The notes beneath the pieces are model-generated. The model worked only from the letters and a program-made list of their open reading frames with translations, did no database searches and was not told the DNA's origin. From assembly GCA_002296455.1 (NCBI GenBank), contig DBJG01000065.1:1-5216 (forward strand): DNA of 5,216 nucleotides, given 5' to 3'. Positions within the stretch are counted from its first letter, which is position 1; every line of letters starts with the position of its first letter. The translations under genes and the position numbers were made by a program. The DNA comes from Caryophanales bacterium UBA782 (GTDB lineage Bacteria > Bacillota_I > Bacilli_A > RFN20 > CAG-826). Positions 3,630 to 5,216 of this stretch are shown here, piece after piece.

Positions 3630-5216
3630 TTAATACATCCCGCCCATATCGCCTGCGCCCATTGCCGGAGCAGCTGGTTTTTCTTCTTTGATTTCCGTCA
3701 CAGCGGCTTCGGTCGTAACGAACAAAGCGCTGATGGAAGAAGCGTTAAGAACAGCGGTACGAGTGACTTTGGTTGGATCGACGATGCCTTCTTTAAGCAT
3801 ATCAACCCATTCGCCAGAGGAAGCATCGAAACCAGTATTATCTTTCGCAAGCTTCATCTTCTCTTCGACTTCGTCTGCATCATAGCCAGCATTGTCGGCG
3901 ATTTGACGCAATGGAGCGTAGAGGGAATCCAAAACCGCATTGATACCTTTTTGGATGTCTGGGTTCTCGTCTTTTAATTGATCACGAAGCACTTTATATG
4001 CAGCGGCTAGAGCAGCGCCACCACCAACAACGATACCTTCGCTCACAGCGGCTTTCGTCGCGTTAAGGGCATCTTCGATGCGAAGTTTCTTGTCCTTCAT
4101 CTCACTTTCGGTTTGGGCACCTACTTTAAGAACCGCAACGCCATTGGAGAGTTTTGCAATACGTTTGCTAATTCCTTTTTTATCATAATCGCTTGTCGCA
4201 ATCTGGAACTGGGCTTGAAGCTCAGCGATGCGGTCGGCGATGTCTTTCTTATTGCCTTCGCCATCGACGATTGTCGTGCTGTCTTTCTTCACGATAATCT
4301 TCTTGGCGTGTCCCAAATCATCGATTGTGACATCTTTGAGATTCATTCCCAAATCCTTGCTGTAGAATTTAGCGCCAGTAAGAATTGCAATATCTTGGAG
4401 CGCCGCTTTTTGCGCATCGCCGAATTCTGGGGCTTTCGTAGCAACGACGTTGAATGTCCCACGGAGTTTATTCAAAACAAGCGTGCTTGTGACATCACCA
4501 TCAAGGTCATCGGCAATGATAAGAAGTGGCTTATGACTATCAACAACAGATTGAAGCATCGGAATGATGTCCTGGATGTTGCTGACTTTCATATCCGTCA
4601 CAAGAACAAAGGCATCCTCAAGAACGCTTTCCATCTTCTCGCGATCGCTTGCCATATATGGAGAAATGTATCCTTTGTCGTATTCAAGACCTTGGGAAAC
4701 GACAAGTTCATCTTCGCTTGTCTTGCTTTCATCAACCGTAATAACACCATTATTGCCAACTTTTTCCATGGCTTTTGCAATAAGTTTGCCAATTTCTTCG
4801 TCGTGGCTTGAAATGGTGGCGATGGATTCGATGTCTTCATTTGAGACAACTGGTTTACTCATCTTAAGGAGCTCGCTCGCAACCGCTTTTCCCGCTTTTT
4901 CCATCCCTGTACGAACAAAGACTGGGTTCGCGCCTTTTTCAACTGCATTAATCCCGCGATGAATCATGGCTTGTGCCAAAACGGTGGCAGTCGTCGTTCC
5001 ATCTCCTGCTTTTTCGTTGGTTTGATTCGCGACTTCATACACGAGTTTCGCGCCCATATTCTCTACCGAGTTTTTGAGTTCAATTTCACGGGCGATGGAA
5101 ACGCCATCTTCGCAAATGCTTGGGCTTCCATATCCTTTATCAAGAGCGACATTGCGTCCTTTTGGGCCAAGCGTTACTTTGACGGTGTTTGCAAGCGTAT
5201 CAACACCTTTCACCAT
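3630..5216 (-). CDS. groEL: Chaperonin GroEL (60 kDa, HSP60), N-terminus cut by window edge
   Basis: GroEL forms the double-ring ATP-driven folding chamber that works with GroES in the cytoplasm. 528 residues are visible. The Met at the edge aligns with Met16 of E. coli GroEL (family pattern M-L-R/K-G-V), so it is internal and about 15 residues are missing. Nucleotide-site residues are intact: the VTLGPKGRN loop, Asp37 (E. coli D52), AGDGTTTAT with Asp72 (D87), IEDALNAT with Asp382 (D398), VVGGGAAL, and VDPTKVT with Asp480 (D495). The apical domain spans roughly 175-360. Departures from consensus are Cys35-Glu36 where Thr-Asn/Lys is usual before the catalytic Asp, Met188 for the substrate-binding Phe of YISPYF, and KAPEFGDAQKAAL for the usual KAPGFGDRRKAML. 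The tail is short (PAMGAGDMGGMY) rather than a long Gly-Met repeat. groES and any CIRCE operator would lie beyond the right edge. A strong terminator follows. Confidence 0.98.
   Translation of the reverse strand: MVKGVDTLANTVKVTLGPKGRNVALDKGYGSPSICEDGVSIAREIELKNSVENMGAKLVYEVANQTNEKAGDGTTTATVLAQAMIHRGINAVEKGANPVFVRTGMEKAGKAVASELLKMSKPVVSNEDIESIATISSHDEEIGKLIAKAMEKVGNNGVITVDESKTSEDELVVSQGLEYDKGYISPYMASDREKMESVLEDAFVLVTDMKVSNIQDIIPMLQSVVDSHKPLLIIADDLDGDVTSTLVLNKLRGTFNVVATKAPEFGDAQKAALQDIAILTGAKFYSKDLGMNLKDVTIDDLGHAKKIIVKKDSTTIVDGEGNKKDIADRIAELQAQFQIATSDYDKKGISKRIAKLSNGVAVLKVGAQTESEMKDKKLRIEDALNATKAAVSEGIVVGGGAALAAAYKVLRDQLKDENPDIQKGINAVLDSLYAPLRQIADNAGYDADEVEEKMKLAKDNTGFDASSGEWVDMLKEGIVDPTKVTRTAVLNASSISALFVTTEAAVTEIKEEKPAAPAMGAGDMGGMY

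Noticed and set aside
3600..3977. Plus-strand open frame covering the groEL terminator and 3' end
   Set aside because: It starts inside the terminator hairpin and is antisense to the conserved GroEL C-terminus.
4113..4811. 232-codon open frame opposite groEL
   Set aside because: It is antisense to a strongly conserved gene, with Phe/Asn/Ile-rich composition and no domain; a shadow of groEL codon usage.
5214..5216. ATG at the window edge as the groEL start codon
   Set aside because: It aligns with internal Met16 of E. coli GroEL. The conserved N-terminal strand is missing, so the gene continues past the edge.

Overview
The window reads as ordinary chromosome of a low-to-moderate G+C Gram-positive bacterium, probably a Bacilli/Erysipelotrichia- or Mollicutes-like lineage. 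This is inferred from four things: a lipoprotein-type ABC binding protein, an XRE regulator fused to a small membrane domain, a TyrRS of the Bacillus type (KFGKS loop, S4 tail), and GroEL. Trp is encoded by TGG, and the stops seen are TAA or TAG, so no alternative genetic code is shown. The species cannot be named from this sequence.

Layout. Positions 1-1261 (minus) hold the start of an ABC uptake operon: a PhnD-like substrate-binding lipoprotein, followed 33 nt later by the first 23 codons of its ATPase, which leaves the window at base 1. Positions 1262-1643 are a 382-bp divergent intergenic region with regulatory-looking structure for both sides. Positions 1644-2237 (plus) encode an XRE-family regulator with about four C-terminal membrane helices. 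A compact bidirectional terminator at 2243-2269 separates it from the convergent gene tyrS (2268-3518, minus). Upstream of tyrS lie its probable own promoter and a strong terminator (3571-3606) that ends groEL (3630-5216, minus). The groEL reading frame runs off the right edge and lacks only about 15 N-terminal residues.

How the genes relate. The binding protein and ATPase should act together in import of a phosphorylated or phosphonate-like ligand, with a permease expected beyond base 1. tyrS (translation) and groEL (protein folding) are housekeeping genes in separate transcription units. The XRE gene is divergent from the transporter and might control it or itself, but only the arrangement suggests this.

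I see no new multi-gene system. The most notable points are a textbook EF-hand calcium loop inside the PhnD-like protein, a structured leader with a T-tract before that gene, a 10-bp direct repeat just upstream of the XRE gene, and unusual substitutions in normally conserved GroEL motifs.
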